Below, piece after piece: positions 7,138-15,406 of a stretch of DNA of 64,000 bases. Positions within the stretch are counted from its first letter, which is position 1. The number at the start of each line of letters is the position of its first letter. Position numbers and translations under genes: made by a program. The stretch is from positions 1 to 64,000 of the forward strand of contig CAKQYS010000005.1 in assembly GCA_934293375.1 (NCBI GenBank). Direction: 5' to 3'. The notes beneath the pieces were generated by a model. The model made no database searches and was not told where the DNA came from. It saw only the letters and a list, made by a program, of their open reading frames with translations. Origin of the DNA: an uncultured Lachnospiraceae bacterium (GTDB taxonomy: Bacteria > Bacillota > Clostridia > Lachnospirales > Lachnospiraceae).

Positions 7138-8013
7138 TTACTTGCCACGCTCTGCCATCAGCAATGCGATCTCCTGCTCATTAATGCCGACCATAGCCTC
7201 ACCCAAATCTTCAGATAATGCAGCGATCATCTCCGCATCCTCAAAGTTCGTAACTGCCTTTACGATCGCATTGGCACGCTTCTTCGGATCTCCTGACTTG
7301 AAAATTCCGGATCCAACGAAGACACCCTCCGCACCCAGCTGCATCATCAGGGCTGCATCTGCAGGCGTTGCAACACCGCCTGCTGCAAAGTTGACAACCG
7401 GCAGCTTGCCATACTCATGTACATAAGCTACAAGCTCATATGGAACCTGTAACTGCTTTGCCTCTTCATATAACTCATCCTCACGCATCGATACCACACG
7501 GCGGATCGCACTGTTCATCATTCTCATATGGCTGACAGCCTGTACAACATCGCCTGTTCCCGGCTCGCCCTTTGTACGGATCATAGATGCACCCTCATTG
7601 ATTCTTCTGAGTGCCTCCCCTAAATCCTTTGCGCCACATACAAATGGTACCTTAAACTGCTTCTTATCAATATGATAAATATTATCTGCCGGTGAAAGCA
7701 CTTCACTCTCATCGATATAATCTATTTCTATTGCCTCTAGGATCTGTGCCTCAACAAAATGACCGATACGGCACTTTGCCATAACAGGAATGGAAACCGC
7801 TTCCTGAATTCCCTTGATCATCTTAGGATCACTCATTCTGGATACGCCGCCTGCAGCACGAATATCTGCCGGGATACGCTCCAAAGCCATAACTGCACAT
7901 GCACCTGCATCCTCTGCGATCTTTGCCTGCTCCGGTGTCGTAACATCCATAATGACGCCACCCTTTAACATCTGTGCCAGTTCCTTATTTAATCCATATC
8001 TGTTCTCTTCCAT
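7138..8013 (-). CDS. pdxS: Pyridoxal 5'-phosphate synthase synthase subunit PdxS
   Basis: 291 residues, full length for this (beta/alpha)8-barrel enzyme that forms the 12-mer core of PLP synthase. Family landmarks: KGGVIMDVTTPEQA at the N-terminus, the catalytic Lys in PVMAKCRIGHF, the second Lys in IRTKGEPGTGD, and the phosphate-binding loops FAAGGVATPADA and GVFVGSGIF. It makes PLP directly from ribose/ribulose 5-phosphate, glyceraldehyde 3-phosphate and ammonia supplied by PdxT, so the cell does not need the DXP-dependent B6 route. It is divergent from the PdxR-type regulator with a 128-bp intergenic control region. Confidence 0.98.
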   Translation of the reverse strand: MEENRYGLNKELAQMLKGGVIMDVTTPEQAKIAEDAGACAVMALERIPADIRAAGGVSRMSDPKMIKGIQEAVSIPVMAKCRIGHFVEAQILEAIEIDYIDESEVLSPADNIYHIDKKQFKVPFVCGAKDLGEALRRINEGASMIRTKGEPGTGDVVQAVSHMRMMNSAIRRVVSMREDELYEEAKQLQVPYELVAYVHEYGKLPVVNFAAGGVATPADAALMMQLGAEGVFVGSGIFKSGDPKKRANAIVKAVTNFEDAEMIAALSEDLGEAMVGINEQEIALLMAERGK

Positions 8014-8141
8014 TGTAAAATCCTCCTTATTCCTGATTTACATTGTACACACTATGCATTATAATAAAATCTGACCATAAAGAAATAACCAATTTGCATT
8101 TATTTTATATAGCCAGTCAATCAAAAATCGGAGGATGCACT
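8014..8141. promoter_or_regulatory. Divergent pdxS / pdxR control region
   Basis: On the minus strand a good -10 TATAAT (8063-8058) precedes pdxS, with a weak -35 (TTTCTT) about 16 bp upstream and a TGGTCA sequence between them, where a repressor or activator would act. TGCATT followed by an A/T tract occurs twice in the same orientation (about 8055 and 8094), a possible direct-repeat operator such as MocR/PdxR proteins use. A GAGGA ribosome site precedes the regulator ATG at 8142. Operator assignment is tentative. Confidence 0.45.
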
Positions 8142-9668
8142 ATGTTAACCTATTCATTTGAAAATATTGGAAAAGAACCTTTATACACACATTTGTACAA
8201 ATGCATGAAAGAAGATATTCTGCAAGGTACACTCTGCGCAGGCGAGCGTCTGCCCTCAAAGCGGGCACTTGCAAAACAACTCAATATCAGCACGATCACA
8301 ATCGAAAATGCCTATGCAATGCTTCAGACCGAAGGCTATATCTATTCCCTTCCCAAAAAAGGCTATTATGTCGCAGAGCTATCCCCGTCTATATCCGATT
8401 CCCAATATCATCATGTTACAATTACATCTTCCCTACCGTCCACATCTATATCTGACCCTAATATATGGTCAGATAATTTCAAAATCAAGATGCCAGACAA
8501 ACCCTATCTGATTGATTTTTCCAGCAATCAGACAATGCGGGATAACTTTCCGTTCTCTACCTGGACAAGACTGGTACGCCAGGTCATGGCTGAACAAGGC
8601 GAACATCTCATGAAAAATGCACCTGCCGGCGGTATTTATGAACTCCGCCATGCGATTGCGAGCCATTTGAGTGCCTTTCGGGATATGCATGTCTCCCCTG
8701 AACAGATCATCATCGGTGCCGGTACTGACTATCTATACGGTCTGCTGATCCAGCTTCTTGGATTTAACAGCATCTATGCCATGGAAAATCCGGGTTATGA
8801 AAAGATACATCATGTCTATACCGCACATGGTGCCAAATGTATCTATATTGATCTGGATCAGGATGGTATGCGGGTTGATCTGTTAGAGCACTGTGAGGCA
8901 AATGTGCTACACATTTCCCCATCTCATCATTTTCCAACCGGAATTACAATGCCGATCAGCCGCCGCTACGAGCTGCTCGCCTGGGCTGCCAGACAGGATA
9001 ACCGCTATATTATTGAAGATGATTATGACAGTGAATTTCGCCTGACCGGAAAGCCGATCCCTACACTGCAGAGCATAGACAGAAGTGAACGGGTCATCTA
9101 TATGAATACCTTTACCAAAAGTCTCGCTTCCACGATCCGTATCAGCTACATGGTGCTGCCGCCCACACTGCTGTCACAGTTCTACGATAAACTGGGATTC
9201 TATTCCTGTACCGTATCAAACTTTGAGCAATATACACTGGCCCGCTTTATCAAGGACGGTTACTATGAAAAACATATTAACCGGATGCGGAATGCCTACC
9301 GCAAAAAGAGAAATACACTTTTGGATGCGATTGAAGCCAGCCGGCTCTCCTCCATTGCTTATGTAACAGAAGAGGATGCAGGTCTTCATTTTCTCCTGCA
9401 CATTCATAGTCTGCTTTCCGAAGCAGACATTATCCGGCGGGCTGATGCAAATGGCGTCCGTATCAAGGGATTATCCGGATATTATCACAATACAGCTGAT
9501 CATAATCCGCAATCTGTTACATGGACACCCGATATCACAAAAAAACAGACCGGTAAGCCATCCATGACTAACCAGCCTGTCCATTCATTTGTAATCAATT
9601 ATTCCAATATAGATGATTCGCACATTCAAGAAGCCGTCGATATCTTATATCACGCCGCTATCCTATGA
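8142..9668 (+). CDS. pdxR: PdxR-type MocR/GntR transcriptional regulator with aminotransferase-like domain
   Basis: 508 residues. The N-terminal winged-helix GntR domain (about 1-75) shows PLYTHLYKCMKEDILQG, AGERLPSKRALAKQL and ENAYAMLQTEGYI. A linker follows to about 125, then a fold-type I aminotransferase-like domain with the PLP-binding lysine in MNTFTKSLASTIRISY and an upstream IIEDDYDSEFR motif. MocR proteins of this kind sense PLP and control pdxST; the divergent position supports that. The start at 8142 has GGAGG 7 nt upstream; an upstream extension of the same frame to 8043 lacks a ribosome site and would run through the control region. Its end overlaps the convergent GH1 gene by 6 nt. 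Confidence 0.9.
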   Translation: MLTYSFENIGKEPLYTHLYKCMKEDILQGTLCAGERLPSKRALAKQLNISTITIENAYAMLQTEGYIYSLPKKGYYVAELSPSISDSQYHHVTITSSLPSTSISDPNIWSDNFKIKMPDKPYLIDFSSNQTMRDNFPFSTWTRLVRQVMAEQGEHLMKNAPAGGIYELRHAIASHLSAFRDMHVSPEQIIIGAGTDYLYGLLIQLLGFNSIYAMENPGYEKIHHVYTAHGAKCIYIDLDQDGMRVDLLEHCEANVLHISPSHHFPTGITMPISRRYELLAWAARQDNRYIIEDDYDSEFRLTGKPIPTLQSIDRSERVIYMNTFTKSLASTIRISYMVLPPTLLSQFYDKLGFYSCTVSNFEQYTLARFIKDGYYEKHINRMRNAYRKKRNTLLDAIEASRLSSIAYVTEEDAGLHFLLHIHSLLSEADIIRRADANGVRIKGLSGYYHNTADHNPQSVTWTPDITKKQTGKPSMTNQPVHSFVINYSNIDDSHIQEAVDILYHAAIL

Positions 9669-11114
9669 CAGATCATCTCCGTTTGTCTTGATCACCTTCT
9701 GGTACCAGTAGAACGAATCCTTCTTGTACCTGTCGAGTGTACCACTGTCTTCCGGTTCTTCACGGTCTACATATACGAAGCCATAGCGCTTCTGATAGCC
9801 GTTTAACCAGCTCAAAAGATCTGTGAAGGACCATGTACAGTATGCCAGCACACGACAACCGTCATCACAAGCCTTCTTCAACTCTTCAAGATGTCTGCGA
9901 AGATATTCAATACGATATGGATCATGAATCTGTCCATCTTCCATTTTATCAAATGCTCCCAGTCCGTTCTCTGAGATCACAATCGGCAGATCATAACGGG
10001 ATGTAATCTCCCGGCAGCACATCCGGATTCCCATCGGATCAATTGTCCAATCCCAATCCGTCGTCGGCAGAAATTCGTTCTGTGAATTCTTATACAGACC
10101 CGGAACTCCCTGCACCTTGGTAGTACCCTTCTTTCCTGTCGTGTTCATCTCATGAGAGGCTCCCACACCATCGATCGGATTATATTCAGCCACACAACTC
10201 TGGTAATAATTCACGCCCATAAAATCGACAAGTGAAGCTGCTTTTTTCATGATCTCCTGATCATCCGGCTCCATCTGAATTGTGATCCCCTTAGATGCCA
10301 GATACCGGATCGCTGCTCTTGGATACCTGCCATATGCATAAACATCCATCCAATAATAGTTCTTGAGGTCGTCATAATCGACCTTTGCCATTGCATTTTC
10401 CGGTTTACGGTCAAATGCGTATGCAGGCGTGTAAGCAAATGATGAACCTACCTTTGCATCCGGATACAATGTCTTTAATGCAATCACGCTCTTTGCATGT
10501 GCCATAAAGGCATGATGATTCACCTGATAAAACATTGCCTCACAATCTACCTTTCCAGGTGGATGCATGCCTCCAAGCCATCCTAAACCGGTAAATACAT
10601 TCTGTTCATTCATAATGATCCAGTATTTCACACGATCACCATAATGTTCAAACAATGTGGTAGCATATCTCACAAAATCATCCACAATTCTTCTATCCTC
10701 AAAGCCATGATACTGGTCCTCGAGTGCTTGTGGCATATCCCAGTGATATACTGTGATCATTGGTTCAATCCCATACCGAAGCAGTTCATTGATCAGGTCA
10801 TCGTAAAACCGAATACCTGCCTCATTGACCGCTCCATTACCATCCGGATAGATTCTTGACCATGCCACTGAAAAACGGTAGGTTTTAAGTCCTGCCTCTG
10901 CCATCAGTGCCACATCCTCTTTCATCCGATGATAGTGATCCACTGCCTTGTCGCCTGTTGTCGCCTGAAAGGTCTTTCCCGGAATGCGGACAAATGTATC
11001 CCAGTTCGATACACCTTTTCCATCTACATCCCATGCACCCTCTACCTGATAGGCAGCAGAAGCGCTCCCCCATAGAAAATCCTTTGGAAAGCCTTGTGTC
11101 TTTTCAAAATACAT
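9663..11114 (-). CDS. Glycoside hydrolase family 1, probably 6-phospho-beta-glucosidase
   Basis: 483 residues, full length. Catalytic acid/base is Glu170 in IIMNEQN, nucleophile Glu382 in ISENGLG; the N-terminal GH1 signature FLWGSASAAYQVEG is intact. Near the C-terminus Ser435, Lys442 and Tyr444 form the S-x6-K-x-Y pattern that in family 1 contacts a 6-phosphate, so a phosphorylated beta-glucoside or beta-galactoside is the likely substrate. No PTS transporter is next to it, which is unusual for this specificity; the partner must be elsewhere. There is no signal peptide, so it is cytosolic. It follows the amidase gene by 41 nt on the same strand and could be co-transcribed with it. Confidence 0.92.
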   Translation of the reverse strand: MYFEKTQGFPKDFLWGSASAAYQVEGAWDVDGKGVSNWDTFVRIPGKTFQATTGDKAVDHYHRMKEDVALMAEAGLKTYRFSVAWSRIYPDGNGAVNEAGIRFYDDLINELLRYGIEPMITVYHWDMPQALEDQYHGFEDRRIVDDFVRYATTLFEHYGDRVKYWIIMNEQNVFTGLGWLGGMHPPGKVDCEAMFYQVNHHAFMAHAKSVIALKTLYPDAKVGSSFAYTPAYAFDRKPENAMAKVDYDDLKNYYWMDVYAYGRYPRAAIRYLASKGITIQMEPDDQEIMKKAASLVDFMGVNYYQSCVAEYNPIDGVGASHEMNTTGKKGTTKVQGVPGLYKNSQNEFLPTTDWDWTIDPMGIRMCCREITSRYDLPIVISENGLGAFDKMEDGQIHDPYRIEYLRRHLEELKKACDDGCRVLAYCTWSFTDLLSWLNGYQKRYGFVYVDREEPEDSGTLDRYKKDSFYWYQKVIKTNGDDLS

Positions 11115-11155
11115 TCCTTATCATCCTTTCTGTTACATCTTTATCTTCATACAGC

Positions 11156-11938
11156 CTATGGCTGTGTGTAACCTAAGTTATCTTTGGCATAATTGATGAC
11201 ACCATCCGCAATTCCCTGTGCAAGGGTCTGCTGATATGCCTGTGATGTCATTTTCTTTCTCTCTTTGTCGTTTGACATATAACCAATCTCTATCAATGCA
11301 CCGGGCATTCTCGTATATTTCACAACTACATAATTAGAACATGCAACACCAAGATCTTTTGCATTTGATGCCGTCACTGTACTATTGTGGACATATTCTG
11401 CAAATTGTTTTCCTGCCAGCTTGAGCCAGCCGCAATAAGTCTCAATGCCACTATACTGCTTCTGCTTCAGATCGTTGACATGAATACTCAGAAACAGATC
11501 TACCTTCTGGTCATTTGCCAGATGGGCCCTGTCATACTTGTCCACAAAAGTATCATCTTCGCGTGTCATGATGACATCTATACCCTTCTGTTCCAAAATA
11601 CTTCGTACCTTTTTTGCCACTGCCAGCGTAATATCCTTCTCATAGATATCATTATACAACGCCCCCGGATCCTTTCCCCCATGTCCGGCATCTATCATCA
11701 CATATATATGTTTCGAAAGACTTCTGATTCTATCATCGTTGATTATTGACATGGGAAGCATATCCTGCGTTTCCACCTCGTGAATCGTCCAGGTCTCTAC
11801 AGTGGCAGATCGTGCAGCCATCAGCACGCAAAACATAACAAGCACCGCAAATATCGTCCATGACAACACCTTATGTTTGATAACAAACACATATATATGT
11901 GCAAAGCCTGTCGCCAGGCATTTTCTTAGCTCTCTCAT
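11156..11938 (-). CDS. Membrane-anchored N-acetylmuramoyl-L-alanine amidase (CwlD-like)
   Basis: 260 residues. A single transmembrane anchor at about 22-42 is followed by a short linker and an Amidase_3 domain from about 75. Zinc and catalytic residues are visible: His in MIDAGHGGKDPGA, Glu in IYEKDITLA, His in LSIHVND, and the C-terminal Glu in ALIEIGYMSN. The enzyme cleaves the amide bond between MurNAc and the stem peptide. Size and topology match CwlD, the spore-cortex amidase needed to make muramic lactam, and the genes upstream (GerW, DUF2953) are sporulation-linked. A vegetative envelope amidase remains possible. Confidence 0.88.
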   Translation of the reverse strand: MRELRKCLATGFAHIYVFVIKHKVLSWTIFAVLVMFCVLMAARSATVETWTIHEVETQDMLPMSIINDDRIRSLSKHIYVMIDAGHGGKDPGALYNDIYEKDITLAVAKKVRSILEQKGIDVIMTREDDTFVDKYDRAHLANDQKVDLFLSIHVNDLKQKQYSGIETYCGWLKLAGKQFAEYVHNSTVTASNAKDLGVACSNYVVVKYTRMPGALIEIGYMSNDKERKKMTSQAYQQTLAQGIADGVINYAKDNLGYTQP

Positions 11939-11988
11939 CTTATCCTATGTACCCCTGTTTCCATGATATTCCCATCCTGATACAGACT

Positions 11989-12129
11989 CTACATGGGTCT
12001 GCAAAATAAAATATATGACAATATCAGTAAAATAACAAGTACTAAAAATGTACCAAAATCACTGAGGAAATAAGTCAATATCATTCCTACTGCTACAAAA
12101 AACATTGCAAATCCCAGCACCCGGCACAA
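11989..12129 (-). CDS. Very small two-helix membrane protein
   Basis: 46 residues from a TTG start (12129), or 49 from GTG at 12138. GAGG lies 9 nt before the TTG. The peptide begins MCRVLGFAMFFVAVGMILTY and continues with a short turn (FLSDFGTF) and a second helix of about 15 aliphatic residues ending FCRPM. This short helix-turn-helix membrane pattern resembles small conserved clostridial proteins seen beside sporulation and envelope genes, though I cannot name a family. It lies between the terminator after gerW and the amidase gene, 50 nt before the latter, and would be translated with it. Confidence 0.5.
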   Translation of the reverse strand: MCRVLGFAMFFVAVGMILTYFLSDFGTFLVLVILLILSYILFCRPM

Positions 12130-12180
12130 AATGATCACCCTCAGACATATCTTATTGATATATATATGCAGATTTTTCTA

Positions 12181-12236
12181 AAAAAACACAAAAGGGGCAC
12201 AACACAGCATCACTGCGCTCTGCCCCCCATATAATA
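12181..12236 (-). terminator. Terminator downstream of the gerW-type gene
   Basis: On the minus strand GGGGCA (12236-12231) pairs with TGCCCC (12199-12194), with extra pairing inside, followed by TTTTGTGTTTTTTT. It ends the DUF2953-GerW transcript before the small membrane protein. Confidence 0.75.
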
Positions 12237-12242
12237 CATGTT

Positions 12243-12641
12243 CTATGCCTGTGTGATGTCTTCTACAGCGGCATCCGCTTCCTGCTCTTCCTTGGACACC
12301 TCTTCCTCCTGTTTCTTAGATGAAAATCTGTCAATCAATTCCGGAACCATATCCAATATCTTTGTGATCGTATCCTGATTCTTAACATTCACTAGTCTGG
12401 TCTGACCATTCTGGATCACTAATACCGCACTGGCTGTCATCTTTCCTCCAAGACCGCCACCGCCACTGTTCTTCTTGTCTTCACTGAATGCACCTGCTGC
12501 AACACCAAAGCTGACATCTACCAACGGTAAAATGATCGTATCTCCAATATGGGTTGGCTCTCCCACCACTGTCTTTGTCGTTAAGAAACTATCCATTCCC
12601 TGAAACAATGTACTGACTGTAGAATTAAATTCATTTGCCAT
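12243..12641 (-). CDS. GerW/YtfJ-family sporulation protein
   Basis: 132 residues. The family core is clear: MANEFNSTVSTLFQGMDSFL, then VVGEPTHIGDTIILPLVDVSFG, a Gly-rich SGGGGLGGKM turn and a beta strand ASAVLVIQNGQTRLV, ending in an acidic tail (KKQEEEVSKEEQEADAA). In Bacillus subtilis YtfJ (GerW) is a sporulation protein needed for normal germination with L-alanine. The gene overlaps the DUF2953 gene by 11 nt, the same order as ytfI-ytfJ, which supports the call and implies translational coupling. Confidence 0.93.
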   Translation of the reverse strand: MANEFNSTVSTLFQGMDSFLTTKTVVGEPTHIGDTIILPLVDVSFGVAAGAFSEDKKNSGGGGLGGKMTASAVLVIQNGQTRLVNVKNQDTITKILDMVPELIDRFSSKKQEEEVSKEEQEADAAVEDITQA

Positions 12642-13578
12642 GATTACTTCCTCCTGTTATTTTTCTGAACCTCTCATATGTGACGCGTATATATTTGTCA
12701 AAGCAAATCTGTATCACAATACATAAAAGACTGCCGATCCGAATGTGGCCTCTCATATGTATATCCCCTTGCAATACTGCCCGTTCAAAATCTGCTGTTA
12801 TGTCTATCTTATCATAATACAGCGGTAACAACAATCCTAAAATACCAAAAAACTGTCCTGTTACTGCCGGATCTTCAAAACCGATCCGCATCGTTCCTTG
12901 TATATGATTCGGTCTGACGATTCTTACTACTTTCCAGATCATCTGTTTTCCATGTGCGATCGCTGTTTTTGTTGTCGGCACCTGATACCACCTGAGCAGC
13001 ATATCCCGTTTTTTATTGATCCGTTTCAACCTTGATATGATCTTTGATCGGATATGATCCACATGGGACACTGCATCGAGAATCCGCCTGATACCGATAA
13101 ACAGATACATCACAGTCTTTGCCGGAAGGGTGATCAGAAATGCAAAACCATTCCAGAAATTGCGGATATATCTCCAGATCGGCCAGGGCTCTGTCTGATC
13201 CCATTGCTGCACACCCGATACATCGATAGTCGGCAACATCGTTTCTGCGTCCTGTTCACGCATAAACTGCTCAAAGTCGTCATCATCTGTTTCTTTTATC
13301 TGTTGTTTCTTATCATGCTTCTCCATCTGATCAGACGCCAGCAGAATACCAAATGACCGTAATGTATACTGTAATTTTCCTTGATAATGTGCCTGAAATC
13401 TTACAAAAAACGCCATCCAGGATATCCTGATCCTGACATCAGGCGGCTCCTGCCAATCTGCATCTATACGATATCTGACCGGCACGATCATCAGGAGTAA
13501 AAACAAGATGATCAAAAGTCCCAGCAAAATTCCAAGTGCCAGCAATATTATTTTTAAGACCAAAAATGCAATATGCAT
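12631..13578 (-). CDS. DUF2953 membrane-anchored protein (YtfI-like)
   Basis: 315 residues. One long N-terminal transmembrane helix (about 5-32, very Leu/Ile rich) is followed by the DUF2953 pattern VPVRYRIDADW...VRIRISWMAFFVRFQA, a charged middle section (KHDKKQQIKETDDDDFEQF), a short second hydrophobic segment (FAFLITLPAKTVMYLFIGI) and a C-terminal beta-rich half (GTMRIGFEDPAVTGQFFGIL). In Bacilli this family lies directly before ytfJ; the pair is conserved here with an 11-nt overlap. A role in spore formation is inferred from that linkage. Confidence 0.88.
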   Translation of the reverse strand: MHIAFLVLKIILLALGILLGLLIILFLLLMIVPVRYRIDADWQEPPDVRIRISWMAFFVRFQAHYQGKLQYTLRSFGILLASDQMEKHDKKQQIKETDDDDFEQFMREQDAETMLPTIDVSGVQQWDQTEPWPIWRYIRNFWNGFAFLITLPAKTVMYLFIGIRRILDAVSHVDHIRSKIISRLKRINKKRDMLLRWYQVPTTKTAIAHGKQMIWKVVRIVRPNHIQGTMRIGFEDPAVTGQFFGILGLLLPLYYDKIDITADFERAVLQGDIHMRGHIRIGSLLCIVIQICFDKYIRVTYERFRKITGGSNHGK

Positions 13579-13579
13579 A

Positions 13580-13909
13580 TCATCCCTGCCTGTGCTTCAC
13601 AAACTCTTCTACTTCAAAACCGCCTGTCGTCTGATACACATCCATGATCAGCGTTTCCACCACCTTCAATGCACCATCCTTAGAATCAGCCAGTCCAAGA
13701 ACATATAACGGACGAGAATCCTCCTTATATGCCCTTTGCAAAAATAATGTATACGGATAGATCTCAACCAGTCCCTCTTGTCCGAGCGGCATCGTGATCA
13801 ACTGCAATGTGATCGCAGGTTTTAATTGTTCTATCCGTTTCCTGTAGTATCTGATCTTCTTCGGAGACAAATCATTCGTATACAAATGCTTATATAACCT
13901 GAATTTCAT
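13580..13909 (-). CDS. Conserved hypothetical protein, 109 residues
   Basis: A soluble-looking protein beginning MKFRLYKHLYTNDLSPKKIRYYRKRIEQ, with a basic helical N-terminus and then alternating beta patterns (LQLITMPLGQEGLVEIYPY, LYVLGLADSK). It resembles no named family that I recognise, but its single-nucleotide spacing to the DUF2953 gene and position in the envelope/sporulation run make it a genuine gene and suggest shared expression. No signal peptide or membrane segment is seen. Confidence 0.7.
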   Translation of the reverse strand: MKFRLYKHLYTNDLSPKKIRYYRKRIEQLKPAITLQLITMPLGQEGLVEIYPYTLFLQRAYKEDSRPLYVLGLADSKDGALKVVETLIMDVYQTTGGFEVEEFVKHRQG

Positions 13910-13969
13910 TTTCCACTCCTGTTATCCTGTGTACATTACACTGCTTGTCCATTCCCATTCTTACGGGAT

Positions 13970-15376
13970 CTACTCCATCATAAGCTCCTCTAAAAGATTC
14001 TTAACCGCTGTCAATTCACTATCATTGCTGCAATTGGTCAATGAATAATGAATATACTCCTGTATTTCCTTTGTATTATTGAAGATCACCGGAAGCTGCC
14101 CGATCACAGCAGCCATATACGCTCGCTTCACCAGTCTGCTTTTTCCGGCAAACAGGGCATCCATATCTTTCTCAAATGCCTGTGCTGCCTGTGCAATGAT
14201 CTCCGCATCCACCAATGTTTTATCCGTCTCTTCCTGCTTTAGATCAATAAACACACTGTTTGAATGTAACATCTGCATGTTATGCAAAATGGCAAGCTTT
14301 CTTGTCTCAAGCATTGCCTCACTGAATGCAGCTGCCTGATCCTTTACCTCATAAAAAATACCTTCATAAGATCCCAGCTCTTCTATCAGCTTCTCCTGTT
14401 CTCCTTCTAAGGCTTCCAACCTTCCCATCAGTGCATCCTCAAACGCCTCTTGTTTCTCCAACGCTTCATATACCATCCGGATGATCTCCTGACTGTTTGT
14501 CAGAGCATCACTTATGACATTGGCATACGGAACTGCAAGCACTGCTGCATATACATTATTGACAACATCGGTCAACATCAGATAGTCCGTTACGCAATCT
14601 GTAATATGATTGGCTTCTTCTGTCAGTCTCGCCTGTGCCGCAAGCAGCGTTTCAGAAGACATATTCTGATAATCAAGTCCGGCAAGATATTCCACCGTAT
14701 CATAAATCTTCGGATACTCCGTTTCATATCCATCCGGCTTATCTAAGAGCACTGTTGTGCGTATCCGTTCTACAAACTCATCAAAATTGCCCTTTTCCGA
14801 TCCATTGTAAATAGAAAATGCCTGCGATACGGTATCATAAAACTTTGCCTTTGTCATACGGATCGGCAGCTGCGCTGTCACCATCTGCAGCTTGCTGTTG
14901 ATAACCATATTATCCTTGCCATCAAAAATGTATCGGTAAAGCTCCTCTGAAAGCTTCTCAATATCTACCTGTTCCACAAGATTTAAAATTCCGGCTTCTA
15001 TTCTGTTGAGAATGTACTCGTAAATCTGCAACACATCCGTATATGCTGTCAGGATCTGCATCTTATGAATGATGCAGTTGCGGATATCGTCCAATTCATA
15101 GATTGTCTTCTCATGCAGATCTCCATCAAACTCCGGGCGGATCAATCCATCATGGATTGTCTTTTGCAGCCGTTTCGCTAATTGTCTGACATCCTCCCAC
15201 ACTTCATCTGTATCATCCGAAAGGACTTCTCCCAAAGTATAATAATGTAATGCTGCAAGTACCATGGAATATTCATATTCCGTATGCAGCATCTGACTGG
15301 TGTATACCGGAAGATTCTCCTGATATGCCACTCCGTTTTTTAACTCATTTAACATTTTTCTATCCAAATGGTTCAT
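13970..15376 (-). CDS. Large helical protein of unknown function
   Basis: 468 residues, predicted from composition to be almost all alpha-helical: long heptad-like stretches of Leu/Ile with Glu/Lys/Asp throughout, particularly EAFEDALMGRLEALEGEQEK at about 310. It is acidic, without signal peptide or membrane helices, and has no motif that I recognise. It could be a scaffold or regulator. It begins 30 nt after the pseudo-rhomboid gene and precedes the 109-residue gene by 60 nt on the same strand, so it is probably in one operon with them. Confidence 0.7.
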   Translation of the reverse strand: MNHLDRKMLNELKNGVAYQENLPVYTSQMLHTEYEYSMVLAALHYYTLGEVLSDDTDEVWEDVRQLAKRLQKTIHDGLIRPEFDGDLHEKTIYELDDIRNCIIHKMQILTAYTDVLQIYEYILNRIEAGILNLVEQVDIEKLSEELYRYIFDGKDNMVINSKLQMVTAQLPIRMTKAKFYDTVSQAFSIYNGSEKGNFDEFVERIRTTVLLDKPDGYETEYPKIYDTVEYLAGLDYQNMSSETLLAAQARLTEEANHITDCVTDYLMLTDVVNNVYAAVLAVPYANVISDALTNSQEIIRMVYEALEKQEAFEDALMGRLEALEGEQEKLIEELGSYEGIFYEVKDQAAAFSEAMLETRKLAILHNMQMLHSNSVFIDLKQEETDKTLVDAEIIAQAAQAFEKDMDALFAGKSRLVKRAYMAAVIGQLPVIFNNTKEIQEYIHYSLTNCSNDSELTAVKNLLEELMME

Positions 15377-15406
15377 TTTATTATGCTCCTTATTTATATT
15401 CTGTCT

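Noticed and set aside
8043..8141. N-terminal extension of the PdxR-type regulator
   Set aside because: The extension has no ribosome site and would cover the pdxS/pdxR control region; the 8142 start gives a normal GntR N-terminus.
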